Positions 10,139 to 18,806 are shown, counted from the stretch's first letter. The stretch: 64,000 nucleotides of DNA from Gemmobacter lanyuensis (GCF_014652355.1 NZ_BMYQ01000003.1:124001-188000); one strand, 5' to 3'. Numbers and translations: made by a program. Notes: generated by a model not told the origin, from the letters alone.

Positions 10139-10790
10139 CTTAGATGCAGGACTATTACGCCAACCTGGAGCGCTTGCTGTATGATCAAGATGGTGAGCTG
10201 TCACGCAGGCTGAAATCTGCGGCGCTTATCATTTTGTCAGCAGAGGAACTGCGGTCTTGCGTTGAGCAGAAGGCCCTATTGTTTTTCGGTTTACAGAAAG
10301 AGTTAAGTTGGCGGCGGGACGATGACCCTCTGCCAATAGAATACGAGGGACTACGATCCAAAAAACAAGCGGACCGGCTTCGGGCTGCGAGCCTCTGGTT
10401 CCAAAGCGTTGGTGCATTTAGTGAAGACGATTTTGAGCTGGTTCGGCTTGCAATGAACTATCGAAATGAAGTCGCCCATGAGCTTCTCGAAGCGCTTCTT
10501 TATCAATCCCCCGACTTCTTCGCCCCAGAAGTGCCATTTGCAATGGTTTGTTTAGCTCACAAAATAAATGTATGGTGGATGAAAAATTACGAGTTTGAAG
10601 ACGATTGTAATGAGAGCTTGGATGTCGATAAGGCTGAACAGCTGTCTACCGCAATTGTGAGATTGATAACACTGGCGGCATTTCCTGAATTGTCTGAGGT
10701 GCCGCATGCAAATGAAACATGATGATTTATATAGAACTAGTGGTCGCGTGATCCGAAACACGCACTCCGGAACAATGTAAGTCTTCCCCC
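10139..10790. other. AT-richer inserted segment
   Basis: Immediately after the nadE stop codon the base composition drops visibly: runs such as AAAATAAATG and GATGATTTATATAGAACTAG occur, against neighbours that are almost all G/C at third codon positions. Composition returns to normal just before the end of the PfkB gene at 10813. The segment holds one gene (10144-10722). I see no flanking direct repeats, integrase or tRNA, so the entry mechanism is not apparent. Confidence 0.7.
10144..10722 (+). CDS. HEPN-like protein of foreign composition
   Basis: A 192-residue, largely helical, acidic protein without signal peptide or membrane segment. I do not recognise the full-length family. Residues 107-112 read RNEVAH in the helix context LAMNYRNEVAHELLEALL, which is the canonical RNxxxH (Rx4H) motif of HEPN domains. 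Those domains are common in RNases of toxin-antitoxin, abortive-infection and CRISPR-related systems. Codon usage is much less GC-biased than in every neighbour, a sign of horizontal transfer. The start lies 6 bp after the nadE stop, so it could be translated by read-through transcription from nadE. There is no adjacent MNT nucleotidyltransferase or other obvious antitoxin. A non-catalytic HEPN role is equally possible. Confidence 0.7.
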   Translation: MQDYYANLERLLYDQDGELSRRLKSAALIILSAEELRSCVEQKALLFFGLQKELSWRRDDDPLPIEYEGLRSKKQADRLRAASLWFQSVGAFSEDDFELVRLAMNYRNEVAHELLEALLYQSPDFFAPEVPFAMVCLAHKINVWWMKNYEFEDDCNESLDVDKAEQLSTAIVRLITLAAFPELSEVPHANET

Positions 10791-10812
10791 ATGCAGCAGC
10801 AGGAACAGCGCC

Positions 10813-11766
10813 TCAGCCATCGGGCAATGCCTGCGGTGTGGTCTGGGGCAGAAAGCGCGCGACATCCTCGGGGCGGCAGAGTTCGGTCGCGGGGGTGATG
10901 CAGGCCGCGGCGGCCGCGGCGACGGCCATGGCCAGCGCAGCCTCACGCACCGCGCCGCGCGACAGGGCCAGAACATGGGCCCCGACAAAGGTATCGCCCG
11001 CGCCGACTGCGCTGATGACCTTGACCTGCGGTGCCGGGGCGAACAGGCGCCCCGTACCGTCCGCCAGCACAGACCCTTCGGCCCCGCGGGCGATGATCAC
11101 GGTTTCCGCCACCCCACGCGCCACCAGATCGGCGGCGAAGGCCGCGCTCGTCGCGCGATCGGGCAGGGGGTGGCCGGCCAGGCCTTCCGCTTCGGCATCA
11201 TCCATTCGCAATACGGCAAGGCCCGGCACCGGGTCTTGCACCACCGCCGTCAGCGCAGCACCCGAGGTATCGAGGATCAGCCGCGCGCCGGGGGGCAGGG
11301 CGGCCTGCACCTCGGCGGCAAAGCGGTCAGGCACGCCGGGGGGCTGGCTGCCTGACAGCACCACCAATGCCCCCTTTGGCGTGATCTCGCGGATGCGCGA
11401 CAGCGCGCGGTCCATGTCGGAGCGGGGCCAGGGTGTGCCGGGCAGCACGAAGCGGAACTGTTTGCCGGTGCTTTCGTCGGTGACGGCGATGCTTTCGCGC
11501 GTCTCGCCGGGGGCGTCGATGCCGCTATAGCCCACGCCCTCGGCGCGCAGGGCTTGGGCCAGACGGTCGCCCGTGGCCCCCGCCAGCGCGACAAGGGCCA
11601 GCGCCTCGCCGCCCAGAATGCGGATCGCGCGGGCCACGTTGATGCCCCCGCCGCCCGGATCGATGCGCGGCGCGCTGCAACGCAGTTTCGGGCCGGGCTG
11701 CACGCTGGGGGTGCTGGTCGACAGATCCAGCGCGGGGTTCAGCGTGATGGTCAGGATCGGGGTCAT
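10813..11766 (-). CDS. PfkB-family phosphofructokinase (1-PFK/6-PFK-2 type)
   Basis: A 317-residue ribokinase-fold kinase starting at ATG 11766 (AAAGGTG ribosome site). The N-terminus MTPILTITLNPALDLS and GGGGINVARA (38-47) are typical of the FruK/PfkB/tagatose-6-phosphate kinase branch. GAGDTFVGA at 255-263 supplies the catalytic Asp258. It phosphorylates a fructose phosphate with ATP in the cytosol. The sequence alone does not separate 1-phosphofructokinase from minor 6-phosphofructokinase, and no PTS or fructose gene is adjacent. The gene is divergent from wrbA and abuts the low-GC HEPN segment. Confidence 0.88.
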   Translation of the reverse strand: MTPILTITLNPALDLSTSTPSVQPGPKLRCSAPRIDPGGGGINVARAIRILGGEALALVALAGATGDRLAQALRAEGVGYSGIDAPGETRESIAVTDESTGKQFRFVLPGTPWPRSDMDRALSRIREITPKGALVVLSGSQPPGVPDRFAAEVQAALPPGARLILDTSGAALTAVVQDPVPGLAVLRMDDAEAEGLAGHPLPDRATSAAFAADLVARGVAETVIIARGAEGSVLADGTGRLFAPAPQVKVISAVGAGDTFVGAHVLALSRGAVREAALAMAVAAAAAACITPATELCRPEDVARFLPQTTPQALPDG

Positions 11767-11932
11767 GGGGCACCTTTCATGCGGCCAGCTTGCCAGACCC
11801 TGCCCCTGCCCGCAACGCGCAGAGCGGGGATTTCTGTGCGCCCATGCACCATGGCCTTGCGACCTTACCGACTGGAACAAACAGCCCGGCGCCTTATTTT
11901 CTTAAGACCGCAACGGATTGGGAAACACGATC

Positions 11933-12523
11933 ATGACTGTCAAGCTCGCTATCGTTTTCTATTCTTCCTACTCGACCAACCTGCAAATGGCCCGTATCGC
12001 AGCCGAGGATGCCCGCGCCGCCGGGGCCGAGGTGCGCCTGCTTCGCGTGGCCGAAACCGCACCCGAGGATGTGGTCGCGGGCCAAGACGCCTGGAAGGCG
12101 ACCGCCGATGCCATAAAGGACATTCCCGTCGCCACGGCTGCGGATATGGAATGGGCCAATGCCTATCTCTTTTCGACGCCGACGCGCTTTGGTCAGGCGG
12201 CCTCGCAGGTGCGGGCCTTCATCGACACGCTGGGCGGTGTCTGGTTCCAGGGCAAGCTGGCGAACAAGGCGATTTCGGCCATGACCTCGGCCCAGAACGC
12301 CCATGGCGGGCAAGAGGCGACGATCCTTGGCCTTTACACCAGCTTCCTGCATTGGGGCTCGGTCATCGTGGCGCCGGGCTATACCGATGCGTCGATCTTT
12401 GAGGCGGGCGGCAACCCCTATGGTTACAGCCACACGCAGGGCAAGCCCTTTGGCGATGCCGAACGCAAGGCGATCGGCCATCAGGTGCGCCGTCTGATCG
12501 AGATCGCCGGCAAGCTGGCCTGA
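11933..12523 (+). CDS. wrbA: WrbA-type NAD(P)H:quinone oxidoreductase
   Basis: A 196-residue flavodoxin-fold protein (E. coli WrbA 198). The FMN phosphate loop is [11 protein letters not shown] near the N-terminus, followed by [18 protein letters not shown] and the [11 protein letters not shown] and YGYSHTQGK segments that complete the FMN site in WrbA. It reduces quinones by two electrons and limits redox cycling. The ATG at 11933 is preferred over an in-frame TTG five codons upstream. A GC-rich hairpin follows the stop codon. Confidence 0.92.
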   Translation: MTVKLAIVFYSSYSTNLQMARIAAEDARAAGAEVRLLRVAETAPEDVVAGQDAWKATADAIKDIPVATAADMEWANAYLFSTPTRFGQAASQVRAFIDTLGGVWFQGKLANKAISAMTSAQNAHGGQEATILGLYTSFLHWGSVIVAPGYTDASIFEAGGNPYGYSHTQGKPFGDAERKAIGHQVRRLIEIAGKLA

Positions 12524-12531
12524 GGTTTTGG

Positions 12532-12556
12532 GGCAGGGGGCGCCTGGCCCCCTGCC
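12532..12556. terminator. Hairpin between wrbA and the MBL gene
   Basis: GGCAGGGGGC (12532-12541) pairs with GCCCCCTGCC (12547-12556) around a 5-nt loop, between two convergent genes. The stem is perfect but has no strong T-tract on either side. Confidence 0.55.
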
Positions 12557-12565
12557 TGCGTGCCG

Positions 12566-13513
12566 TCACCCCTCCATCAGCAGCTGATAGCTGGCGGGGA
12601 CCATGCGGAACCCGTCGCCCTGCGCCTCAAGATATCCCAGCGCGGGGAAGGGCATGTGATAGCCGATGAAGGGCAACCGATCTGCGGCGATCATGCCCAG
12701 CAGGGTCTTGCGCGTGGCCGCTGCGGCGGCCTTGTCCATGTCAAAGCGCACCTCCCATTCAGGGCGTTGCAGCGAAAAGACATAATGGTTCACGGTATCC
12801 GCCGTCAGGATCAGCCGCTGCCCACCGCTTTCCAGATGATAGGCCATATGGCCGGGGCTATGGCCAAAGGCCGCCAGTGCGGTGATGCCGGGCGCCACCG
12901 TGCCGCCATCGTCCAGCATGGTCATGCGGTCATTCAGCGGTTTGACCTTGGTGTCAAAGCCCTCATTCCCCGCCTGGGACCAATGGTTGTGCTCGGCGCT
13001 GCCGGTCACATAGCGGGCCTTGGGGAAGGTCGGCCCGGCGTCGCCGGCAAGGCCGCCGATATGGTCGCCGTGCATATGGGTCAGCACCACGACATCGATC
13101 TGGTCGGGGGTATGCCCCGCCGCCGCCAGCGCCGCGGTGATGCCTTCGGGGGCAAGGCCCGTGTCGAACAGCACCAGCTCGGCCCCGGTGTTCACCAGCG
13201 TAGGGGTAAAGAAGTTCTGCGTCCGATCCGCTGGCAGAAAGTTCTGCGCGGCCAAGGCGGCGAAATCCTCGGCGCTGGCATTCAGGCCGAAGGTTTCCTG
13301 CGGCTTGTCGGTGGTGCGGGTGCCTGCGAGCAGCGGCGTCACCTCGAAGCTGCCCAGTCGGAAGCGCTGGAACAGCGGCAGGGCCGGGCCTTGGGGATCG
13401 GCTGCCGCCTGTGCAGGGCGGGTCAGCCCGGCCGAGAGGGGCAGCGCCCCCGCAAGCGGCAGGGCAGCCGCGGCAAACAGCGCGCGGCGGCGGGTCAGGG
13501 TCGGGTCGGTCAT
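12566..13513 (-). CDS. Tat-exported MBL-fold metallo-hydrolase
   Basis: A 315-residue metallo-beta-lactamase-fold protein. The N-terminus (TRRRALFAAAALPLAGA) is a twin-arginine-like signal ending near AQA at about residue 37, implying periplasmic localisation. The metal-binding motif is THMHGDH (H146, H148, D150, H151). Further ligands are probably in SAEHNHW, GHSPGHM and the final GYHMPFP. The family includes lactonases and sulfohydrolase-like enzymes; the substrate is not predictable. It is transcribed alone, upstream and separate from the zincin gene on the same strand (70 bp). Confidence 0.88.
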   Translation of the reverse strand: MTDPTLTRRRALFAAAALPLAGALPLSAGLTRPAQAAADPQGPALPLFQRFRLGSFEVTPLLAGTRTTDKPQETFGLNASAEDFAALAAQNFLPADRTQNFFTPTLVNTGAELVLFDTGLAPEGITAALAAAGHTPDQIDVVVLTHMHGDHIGGLAGDAGPTFPKARYVTGSAEHNHWSQAGNEGFDTKVKPLNDRMTMLDDGGTVAPGITALAAFGHSPGHMAYHLESGGQRLILTADTVNHYVFSLQRPEWEVRFDMDKAAAAATRKTLLGMIAADRLPFIGYHMPFPALGYLEAQGDGFRMVPASYQLLMEG

Positions 13514-13582
13514 GGTCGCTCTCCCTTCAGGTTGTTCACCCGAAGGTAGAAAGCCGCGCCCTCACGGCCAATCACGCTTCGG

Positions 13583-13993
13583 TTATTCCCACCAGGGGTC
13601 CACTGCGGCGATCTCGGCATCGGACCAGCCGAAGTGATGGGCAAGCTCGTGCACCAGCACATGGGTCACCATTTCCCCCAGCGAAACATCGCCCCGGTCC
13701 AGCCATTCATCCAGAATGGGGCGGCGGAACAGCCAGATCACATCCGGCCCCGTCGGCTGGTCCATCACCGATTTCTCGGTCAGGGGGATGCCCTCATAAA
13801 GCCCGGTCAGTTCGAACGGGTCGTCGATCTGCATGGCCGACAGGATATCGGCCGGGGCGAAATCCTCGATACGCACCAGCACACGGGTCGCGGCGGCGCG
13901 CCAGGGTTCGGGCAGGGCGATGACCGCCTCATGGGCGAGCTGTTCGATCAGGGCGAGGTCGGGCGCAATCGTCGCGGCGGTGGCATGGGTCAT
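13583..13993 (-). CDS. Zincin-like metallopeptidase family protein
   Basis: A 136-residue protein with the motif HVLVHELAHHFGWSDAE: HExxH at residues 115-119, extended to HExxHxxGxxD with D125. This matches the compact 'possible zinc metallopeptidase' family (PF06262 type), common next to housekeeping genes. No signal peptide or propeptide is visible, so it acts in the cytosol if active. The start ATG at 13993 gives the usual family length; an upstream extension to 14140 would overlap the divergent gltX. Physiological substrates of this family are unknown. Confidence 0.87.
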   Translation of the reverse strand: MTHATAATIAPDLALIEQLAHEAVIALPEPWRAAATRVLVRIEDFAPADILSAMQIDDPFELTGLYEGIPLTEKSVMDQPTGPDVIWLFRRPILDEWLDRGDVSLGEMVTHVLVHELAHHFGWSDAEIAAVDPWWE

Positions 13994-14090
13994 GCCCGGC
14001 AGGATAGGGCGCCTGCCGCCCGGTGCAAGCGGGTGATATGGACAAAAGAGCCGTGCCGTGCCAAAGGTCCGGGGTTCAGGAGACATGCCC

Positions 14091-15431
14091 ATGACCACCG
14101 CATCCCGGCCCACCGTTACCCGCTTCGCCCCCTCGCCCACCGGCTATATCCATGTCGGCAACCTGCGTACGGCGCTGATGAACTACCTGATCGCCCGCAA
14201 GACCGGCGGCACCTTCATCCTGCGTCTGGATGACACCGATCAGGAACGGTCGAAGCAGGAATATGCCGATGGCATCATGCGCGATCTGGAATGGCTGGGC
14301 CTGCACTGGGACCGCGTCGAAAAGCAGTCGCTGCGGCTGGATCGCTATCGGGCCGAGGCGGAAAACCTCAAGGCCAAGGCGCGGTTCTATGAATGTTTCG
14401 AAAGCCCGGTCGAGCTGGACCTGAAGCGCAAGAAGCTGCTGAACATGGGCAAGCCACCGGTCTATGACCGCGCCTCCTACAAACTGTCGGAGGAGGAGAA
14501 GGCCAAGATGCGCGCCGAGGGGCGCGAGGGATACTGGCGTTTCCTGCTCAATCAGACCCGCATCGAATGGGCCGACGGCATCATCGGCCCGGTCAGCATC
14601 GATGCGGCCAGCGTGTCGGACCCGGTGCTGATCCGTGCCGATGGGCAGGTGCTGTATACCTTTGCTTCGTCGGTTGATGACATCGACATGGGGGTCACGC
14701 ATATCGTGCGGGGTGCCGACCATGTGACGAATACCGCCACCCAGATCCAGATCATGGAAGCGATGGGCGGCACGCCCCCGGCCTTTGCCCACCATTCGCT
14801 GCTGACCGGCGCGAAGGGCGAAGAGCTGTCTAAGCGTCTGGGCACGCTGTCGCTGCGCGATCTGCGCGCGCGGGGGGTGGAGCCGATGGCGCTGCTGTCG
14901 CTGATGGCGCGTCTGGGGTCGTCGAAGCCGGTGGTTCTGGCTGGGTCGATCGATGAGCTGGCCGAGGGCTTTGACGTGGAAAGCTTTGGCACCGCGCCCA
15001 CGAAATTCGATGCCGAAGACCTGTTCCCGCTGACGCGCCAGCATGTGCAGGGCTTGCCGCTGGATGCCGTGGCGGAACGCATCCGCGCGCTCGGCGTGCC
15101 AGAGGACAAGGTCGAAGGGTTCTGGCGTGTGGCCAAGGACAATATCACCGTGCTGGACGATCTGGCCGGGTGGTGGACCCTGTTCCGCGATGGCGCCGAG
15201 CCGATGGTCGAGGACGAGGACCGCGAATTCGTGGCGCAGGCGCTGGCCCTGCTGCCTGCCCAGCCCTGGACGGAAAAGACCTGGTCGGAATGGACCACCG
15301 CGGTGAAAGAGGCCACGGGCCGCAAGGGCAAGGGGCTGTTCATGCCGCTCCGCAAGGCCTTGACCGGGCAGGCGCATGGGCCGGAAATGGCTGATGTGAT
15401 GCCGCTGCTGCAGGTGGTGCGCGGGCTGTGA
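14091..15431 (+). CDS. gltX: Glutamyl-tRNA synthetase
   Basis: A 446-residue class I aminoacyl-tRNA synthetase. The HIGH signature appears as HVGN (residues 21-24) in RFAPSPTGYIHVGNLRTAL, and the KMSKS loop as EELSKRLG near residue 245. The start at 14091 is set by AGGAG at 14078-14082; an ATG two codons upstream would be too close to that site. It charges tRNA-Glu. Many alphaproteobacteria lack GlnRS and use this enzyme plus GatCAB for Gln-tRNA; whether this is the discriminating or relaxed copy cannot be told here. A strong terminator follows at 15493. Confidence 0.95.
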   Translation: MTTASRPTVTRFAPSPTGYIHVGNLRTALMNYLIARKTGGTFILRLDDTDQERSKQEYADGIMRDLEWLGLHWDRVEKQSLRLDRYRAEAENLKAKARFYECFESPVELDLKRKKLLNMGKPPVYDRASYKLSEEEKAKMRAEGREGYWRFLLNQTRIEWADGIIGPVSIDAASVSDPVLIRADGQVLYTFASSVDDIDMGVTHIVRGADHVTNTATQIQIMEAMGGTPPAFAHHSLLTGAKGEELSKRLGTLSLRDLRARGVEPMALLSLMARLGSSKPVVLAGSIDELAEGFDVESFGTAPTKFDAEDLFPLTRQHVQGLPLDAVAERIRALGVPEDKVEGFWRVAKDNITVLDDLAGWWTLFRDGAEPMVEDEDREFVAQALALLPAQPWTEKTWSEWTTAVKEATGRKGKGLFMPLRKALTGQAHGPEMADVMPLLQVVRGL

Positions 15432-15492
15432 GTGCGGACGGGGGGCTTCGCGCCCCCCGCACCCCCCGCGGGATATTTGAAGACAGAAAATG

Positions 15493-15516
15493 AAGGGGCG
15501 TTGTGCGCCCCTTTTT
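15493..15516 (+). terminator. Rho-independent terminator after gltX
   Basis: AAGGGGCG (15493-15500), loop TTGTG, CGCCCCTT (15506-15513), running into TTTTT through 15516. A textbook hairpin and T-tract on the plus strand. A second GC-rich hairpin (GGGGGC/GCCCCC) lies just upstream. Confidence 0.88.
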
Positions 15517-15537
15517 GCCGTTTCAAGAGGGTGGCCA

Positions 15538-16875
15538 ATGACGCAGGGTCAGGCGAAATTTGTCGAGGGCAGTCTGTTTCGCCATGTGGCGGTCATGTCG
15601 CTTACGGCTTCGGTCGGGTTGATGGCGATCTTCGTCGTCGATCTGATCAATATGGTTTACATCAGCTGGCTGCGCGATCCGGTGCTGACGGCGGCGGTGG
15701 GCTATGCGGGGGCGGTGCTGTTCTTCACCACGGCCGTCGGCATCGGCCTTTCGGTCGGGGTGTCGGCGCTGGTGGCGCGGGCAGTGGGGGCGCGCGACCC
15801 GGCGCTGGCGCGGGATCGGGCGACCGCTGGACTGGTGCTGAGCGCGGGCGTGGGCTGTATCTTTGCCGCCCTTGTCTGGCTGTTCTTGCCGGCCATCGTG
15901 GGCTTGCTGGGGGCTGAGGGGCGGGTAGGGGCCGAGACGCTCTGGTTCCTGCAGCTGTCGGTGCCGGGGCAGCCGCTGCTCATGGTGGCCATGGTCGGGG
16001 CGGCGGTGCTGCGTGCCCATGGCGAGGCGCGGCGGTCGATGATGGTGACGGTTTGGGGTGCCATCGTGCTGGCGGCACTGGACCCGGTGTTGATCCTTTG
16101 GGCCAATCTGGGGCTGACGGGGGCCGCGCTGGCGGGCTGGGGATCGCGCCTCGCCATGGTGGTCATGGCGCTTTGGCCGATCTGGCGGCGGCACGGCGGT
16201 TTTGGTGTGGTCTCGGGGCGGATGATCGCCGATCTGGCGCCGGCGCTGGGGGCGATTTCGGCGCCTGCGGTGCTGACGCAGCTGGCAACCCCGGTGGGGC
16301 AGGCGATCATCACCCGCATGGTTGCGGGCTATGGCGAGGCGGCCGTGGCGGGCATGGCCATTGCCGGGCGCCTGACGCCGGTGGCCTTCGGGATGATCTT
16401 TGCGCTGTCGGGCGCCATCGGCCCGATCATCGGGCAGAACCTGGGTGCCAAGCGTATGGACCGGGTGCGGCGCGGGTTCTGGGATGCCCTGCTTTTTTGT
16501 GCGCTGGTCATCATCGGCATGTCGGCCCTGCTGTTTCTGGCCCGTGCGCCCATTGCCGATGTCTTCCATGCCGAGGGGCTGACGCGGGATCTGCTGTATC
16601 TGTTCTGCGGGCCGCTGAGCCTGCTGTTCTTCTTCAACGGCATGATCTTTGTCGCCAATGCCGCCTGCAACAATCTGGGCGCGGCCTTCCAGTCGACGCT
16701 GGTGAATTGGGGCCGCCACACGCTGGGGACAGTGCCTTTTGCGCTGTGGCTGGGTGCCGCGCATGGGCCGCAGGGGGTGCTGGTGGGGCAGGCGGTGGGG
16801 GGCATCGTCTTTGGTCTTCTGGCGGTCTTCCTCGCGCTGCGGGTGATGGATCGCCGGTCTGCGACGCTGCAATAG
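15538..16875 (+). CDS. MATE-family multidrug/toxin efflux transporter
   Basis: A 445-residue integral membrane protein with about 12 hydrophobic helices in two similar halves, starting at ATG 15538 after AAGAGG. The first half contains VGYAGAVLFFTTAVGIGLSVG and the Ala/Gly-rich VSALVARAVGARD. The second repeats the pattern as IAGRLTPVAFGMIFALSGAI with IGQNLGAKR. These are typical of MATE exporters of the DinF/NorM type, which use H+ or Na+ gradients to expel cationic compounds across the inner membrane. Substrate is unpredictable. It stands alone between the gltX terminator and the glycine riboswitch. Confidence 0.9.
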   Translation: MTQGQAKFVEGSLFRHVAVMSLTASVGLMAIFVVDLINMVYISWLRDPVLTAAVGYAGAVLFFTTAVGIGLSVGVSALVARAVGARDPALARDRATAGLVLSAGVGCIFAALVWLFLPAIVGLLGAEGRVGAETLWFLQLSVPGQPLLMVAMVGAAVLRAHGEARRSMMVTVWGAIVLAALDPVLILWANLGLTGAALAGWGSRLAMVVMALWPIWRRHGGFGVVSGRMIADLAPALGAISAPAVLTQLATPVGQAIITRMVAGYGEAAVAGMAIAGRLTPVAFGMIFALSGAIGPIIGQNLGAKRMDRVRRGFWDALLFCALVIIGMSALLFLARAPIADVFHAEGLTRDLLYLFCGPLSLLFFFNGMIFVANAACNNLGAAFQSTLVNWGRHTLGTVPFALWLGAAHGPQGVLVGQAVGGIVFGLLAVFLALRVMDRRSATLQ

Positions 16876-16914
16876 TCGCTTTCGCGCGGTATCCCGTCGT
16901 ATTCCATTTTCTGC

Positions 16915-16943
16915 TTGCCAGCCGCCCCCGCGCCGGGCTAACC
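16915..16943 (+). promoter_or_regulatory. Candidate promoter of the gcv riboswitch leader
   Basis: TTGCCA (16915-16920), 17-bp spacer, CTAACC (16938-16943). This would start transcription about 16950, exactly where the riboswitch begins at 16953. The -10 match is poor, so the call rests mainly on position. Confidence 0.4.
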
Positions 16944-16952
16944 CTGTCTTAA

Positions 16953-17130
16953 CAGGATCGGGAGAATCCGGCGGGGGGGCAACCTTCGGAGCCGGTGCCG
17001 AAGGAGCAACCGCCCCGGTAAACTCTCAGGCGACAGGACCGTCCTGCACACAGACTCTGGAGAGAGGCGCCTTGGCGCCCGCCGAAGGGATAACGATCTC
17101 AGGCGCCCGTGACGGGGTGAGGACAGAGGG
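16953..17130 (+). ncRNA. Tandem glycine riboswitch
   Basis: Two glycine aptamers in series upstream of gcvT. Aptamer 1: closing stem CAGGA (16953-16957) with TCCTG (17042-17046), core GGGAGAA, TGCCGAAGGAGCAA and CTCTCAGGC with an ACAGGAC segment. Aptamer 2: closing stem CTCTG (17055-17059) with CAGAG (17124-17128), core GGAGAGAGG, CGCCGAAGGGATAA, ATCTCAGGC and GGACAGAG. The two are joined by a linker of about 8 nt, as in cooperative tandem riboswitches. Glycine binding should raise expression of the glycine cleavage operon downstream. Confidence 0.95.
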
Positions 17131-17169
17131 GGCACCGCAGGACAGGGGTTGGCCTGTCCGTCCGGTGCC
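17131..17169 (+). promoter_or_regulatory. Stem-loop between riboswitch and gcvT (likely expression platform)
   Basis: GGCACCG (17131-17137) pairs with CGGTGCC (17163-17169), and inside it GGACAGG (17140-17146) with CCTGTCC (17153-17159). It abuts the closing stem of aptamer 2. A smaller CTTC/GAAG hairpin (17177-17192) directly precedes the AGAGGGGGGA ribosome site of gcvT. The absence of a T-tract favours control of translation over termination. Confidence 0.6.
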
Positions 17170-17203
17170 GGAATATCTTCGTCCGGCGGAAGAGGGGGGA
17201 CGC

Positions 17204-18322
17204 GTGAGCGACCTTGAACGCTTGGTTCTGCATGATCTGCATGTGGAACTTGGGGGGAAGATGGTTCCCTTCGCGGGCTATGAGATGCCCGTGCAATATG
17301 GCCTTGGCGTGATGAAGGAACACCTGCACACGCGCAGCAAGGCCGGTCTTTTCGATGTCAGTCATATGGGTCAGGTGCTTCTGCGGCCGAAGGGCAGCTA
17401 TGAGGCGACGGCGCTGGCCTTTGAGGCGCTGATGCCGGTCGACGTGCTGGGCGTGGCGCCCGGCCGTCAGCGCTATGGCCTTTTCACCAATGCCGAGGGC
17501 GGCATTCTGGATGACCTGATGTTCGCCAACCGGGGCGACCATCTTTTCGTCGTGGTCAATGCGGCCTGCAAGGGACAGGACATCGCCCATATGACGGCGC
17601 ATCTGTCGGACACGACCGAGGTGATCCCGGTGACGGACCGCGCGCTTTTTGCGTTGCAAGGTCCGGCGGCCGAGGCCGCGCTGGACCGTGTCGCACCGGG
17701 TGCTGCCGCCATGCGCTTCATGGATGTGGCGGTGCTGGACAGCGCCTTTGGGCCGCTGTGGGTGTCGCGCTCGGGCTATACCGGCGAAGACGGCTATGAG
17801 GTTTCGGTCGAGAACGGGCAGGCCGAGGCGCTGGCCCGCGCGCTGCTGGCGATGGAGGAGGTTGAGGCCATCGGCCTTGGCGCCCGCGACAGCCTGCGCC
17901 TTGAGGCCGGGCTTTGCCTTTATGGCCATGACATCGACACCACCACCACGCCGGTCGAGGCCGGTCTGACCTGGGCCATCCAGAAGGCGCGCCGCACCGG
18001 TGGCGCCCGGGCCGGGGGCTTCCCCGGTGCCGGCCGCATTCTGGCGGAACTGGCCGATGGTCCGGCCCGCCTGCGCGTCGGGCTGCGCCCCGAAGGCCGC
18101 GCCCCGATGCGTGAGGGCGTGGACATCTTCGCCGGGGATACGGCCGTCGGCCGCGTGACCTCGGGCGGGTTCGGCCCCTCGGTCGAAGCGCCGATTGCCA
18201 TGGGCTATGTCAGCGCGGCGCAGGCCGCCATTGGCACCGTCCTTGAAGGCGAAGTGCGGGGCAAGCGCATGCCGCTGACCGTCGCCGCCATGCCCTTCCA
18301 ACCCAACACCTACAAACGCTGA
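17204..18322 (+). CDS. gcvT: Glycine cleavage system T protein (aminomethyltransferase)
   Basis: A 372-residue tetrahydrofolate-dependent aminomethyltransferase. The start is a GTG at 17204 with the strong site AGAGGGGGGA 3 nt before it. Family landmarks are GGKMVPFAGYEMPVQY at the N-terminus, SKAGLFDVSHMGQV, SRSGYTGEDGYEV in the folate-binding region and GLGARDSLRLEAGLCLYGHD. It transfers the methylene group from the H-protein-bound aminomethyl arm to tetrahydrofolate, releasing ammonia. It is the first gene of gcvT-gcvH-gcvP and lies under the tandem glycine riboswitch. Confidence 0.97.
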   Translation: MSDLERLVLHDLHVELGGKMVPFAGYEMPVQYGLGVMKEHLHTRSKAGLFDVSHMGQVLLRPKGSYEATALAFEALMPVDVLGVAPGRQRYGLFTNAEGGILDDLMFANRGDHLFVVVNAACKGQDIAHMTAHLSDTTEVIPVTDRALFALQGPAAEAALDRVAPGAAAMRFMDVAVLDSAFGPLWVSRSGYTGEDGYEVSVENGQAEALARALLAMEEVEAIGLGARDSLRLEAGLCLYGHDIDTTTTPVEAGLTWAIQKARRTGGARAGGFPGAGRILAELADGPARLRVGLRPEGRAPMREGVDIFAGDTAVGRVTSGGFGPSVEAPIAMGYVSAAQAAIGTVLEGEVRGKRMPLTVAAMPFQPNTYKR

Positions 18323-18331
18323 GGCGAAACG

Positions 18332-18691
18332 ATGAAATTTACCAAAGAACACGAATGGCTCCGCGTCGAGGGTGACCTCGTGGTGGTGGGCATCACCGAG
18401 CATGCGGCCAGCGCGCTGGGGGATGTGGTCTTCGTCGAACTGCCGGACACGGAAATGCAAGTGGCCGCGGGCGACGAGATCTGCGTGATCGAAAGCGTCA
18501 AGGCCGCTTCGGACATTCTGGCTCCGGTGGATGGCGAGATCGTCGCCGTGAACGAGGCGCTGTCCGAAACGCCCAGCCTTGTGAACGAAGACCCGCTGGG
18601 CGCCGCCTGGTTCTTCAAGATGAAGATCGACGACCTGAGCGTCCTCGACGATTTCATGGATGAAGACGAATACAAGGACATGATCGGCTGA
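18332..18691 (+). CDS. gcvH: Glycine cleavage system H protein
   Basis: A 119-residue lipoyl-carrier protein of normal family length. The lipoylated lysine is K57 in [10 protein letters not shown], preceded by [10 protein letters not shown]. Residues [10 protein letters not shown] at the N-terminus and the C-terminal acidic region match the family. It shuttles the aminomethyl group between the P, T and L proteins. It lies 9 bp after gcvT and about 115 bp before gcvP in the same operon. Confidence 0.98.
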   Translation: MKFTKEHEWLRVEGDLVVVGITEHAASALGDVVFVELPDTEMQVAAGDEICVIESVKAASDILAPVDGEIVAVNEALSETPSLVNEDPLGAAWFFKMKIDDLSVLDDFMDEDEYKDMIG

Positions 18692-18806
18692 CCGCCGGTC
18701 TTCTGACCTGACATCGGTGCGGGGCCGGTTAGGCCGTCCCTGCATCCTGCCACCGCCGGCGGGTGCAAAGGCACCTGCCCGGATTGTCACACCCTCGGAG
18801 GACGCG

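Noticed and set aside
10552-10761. A minus-strand frame overlapping the end of the HEPN-like gene, considered as an antitoxin
   Set aside because: It is almost entirely antisense to the HEPN-like gene, lacks a ribosome site and has no antitoxin-like features.
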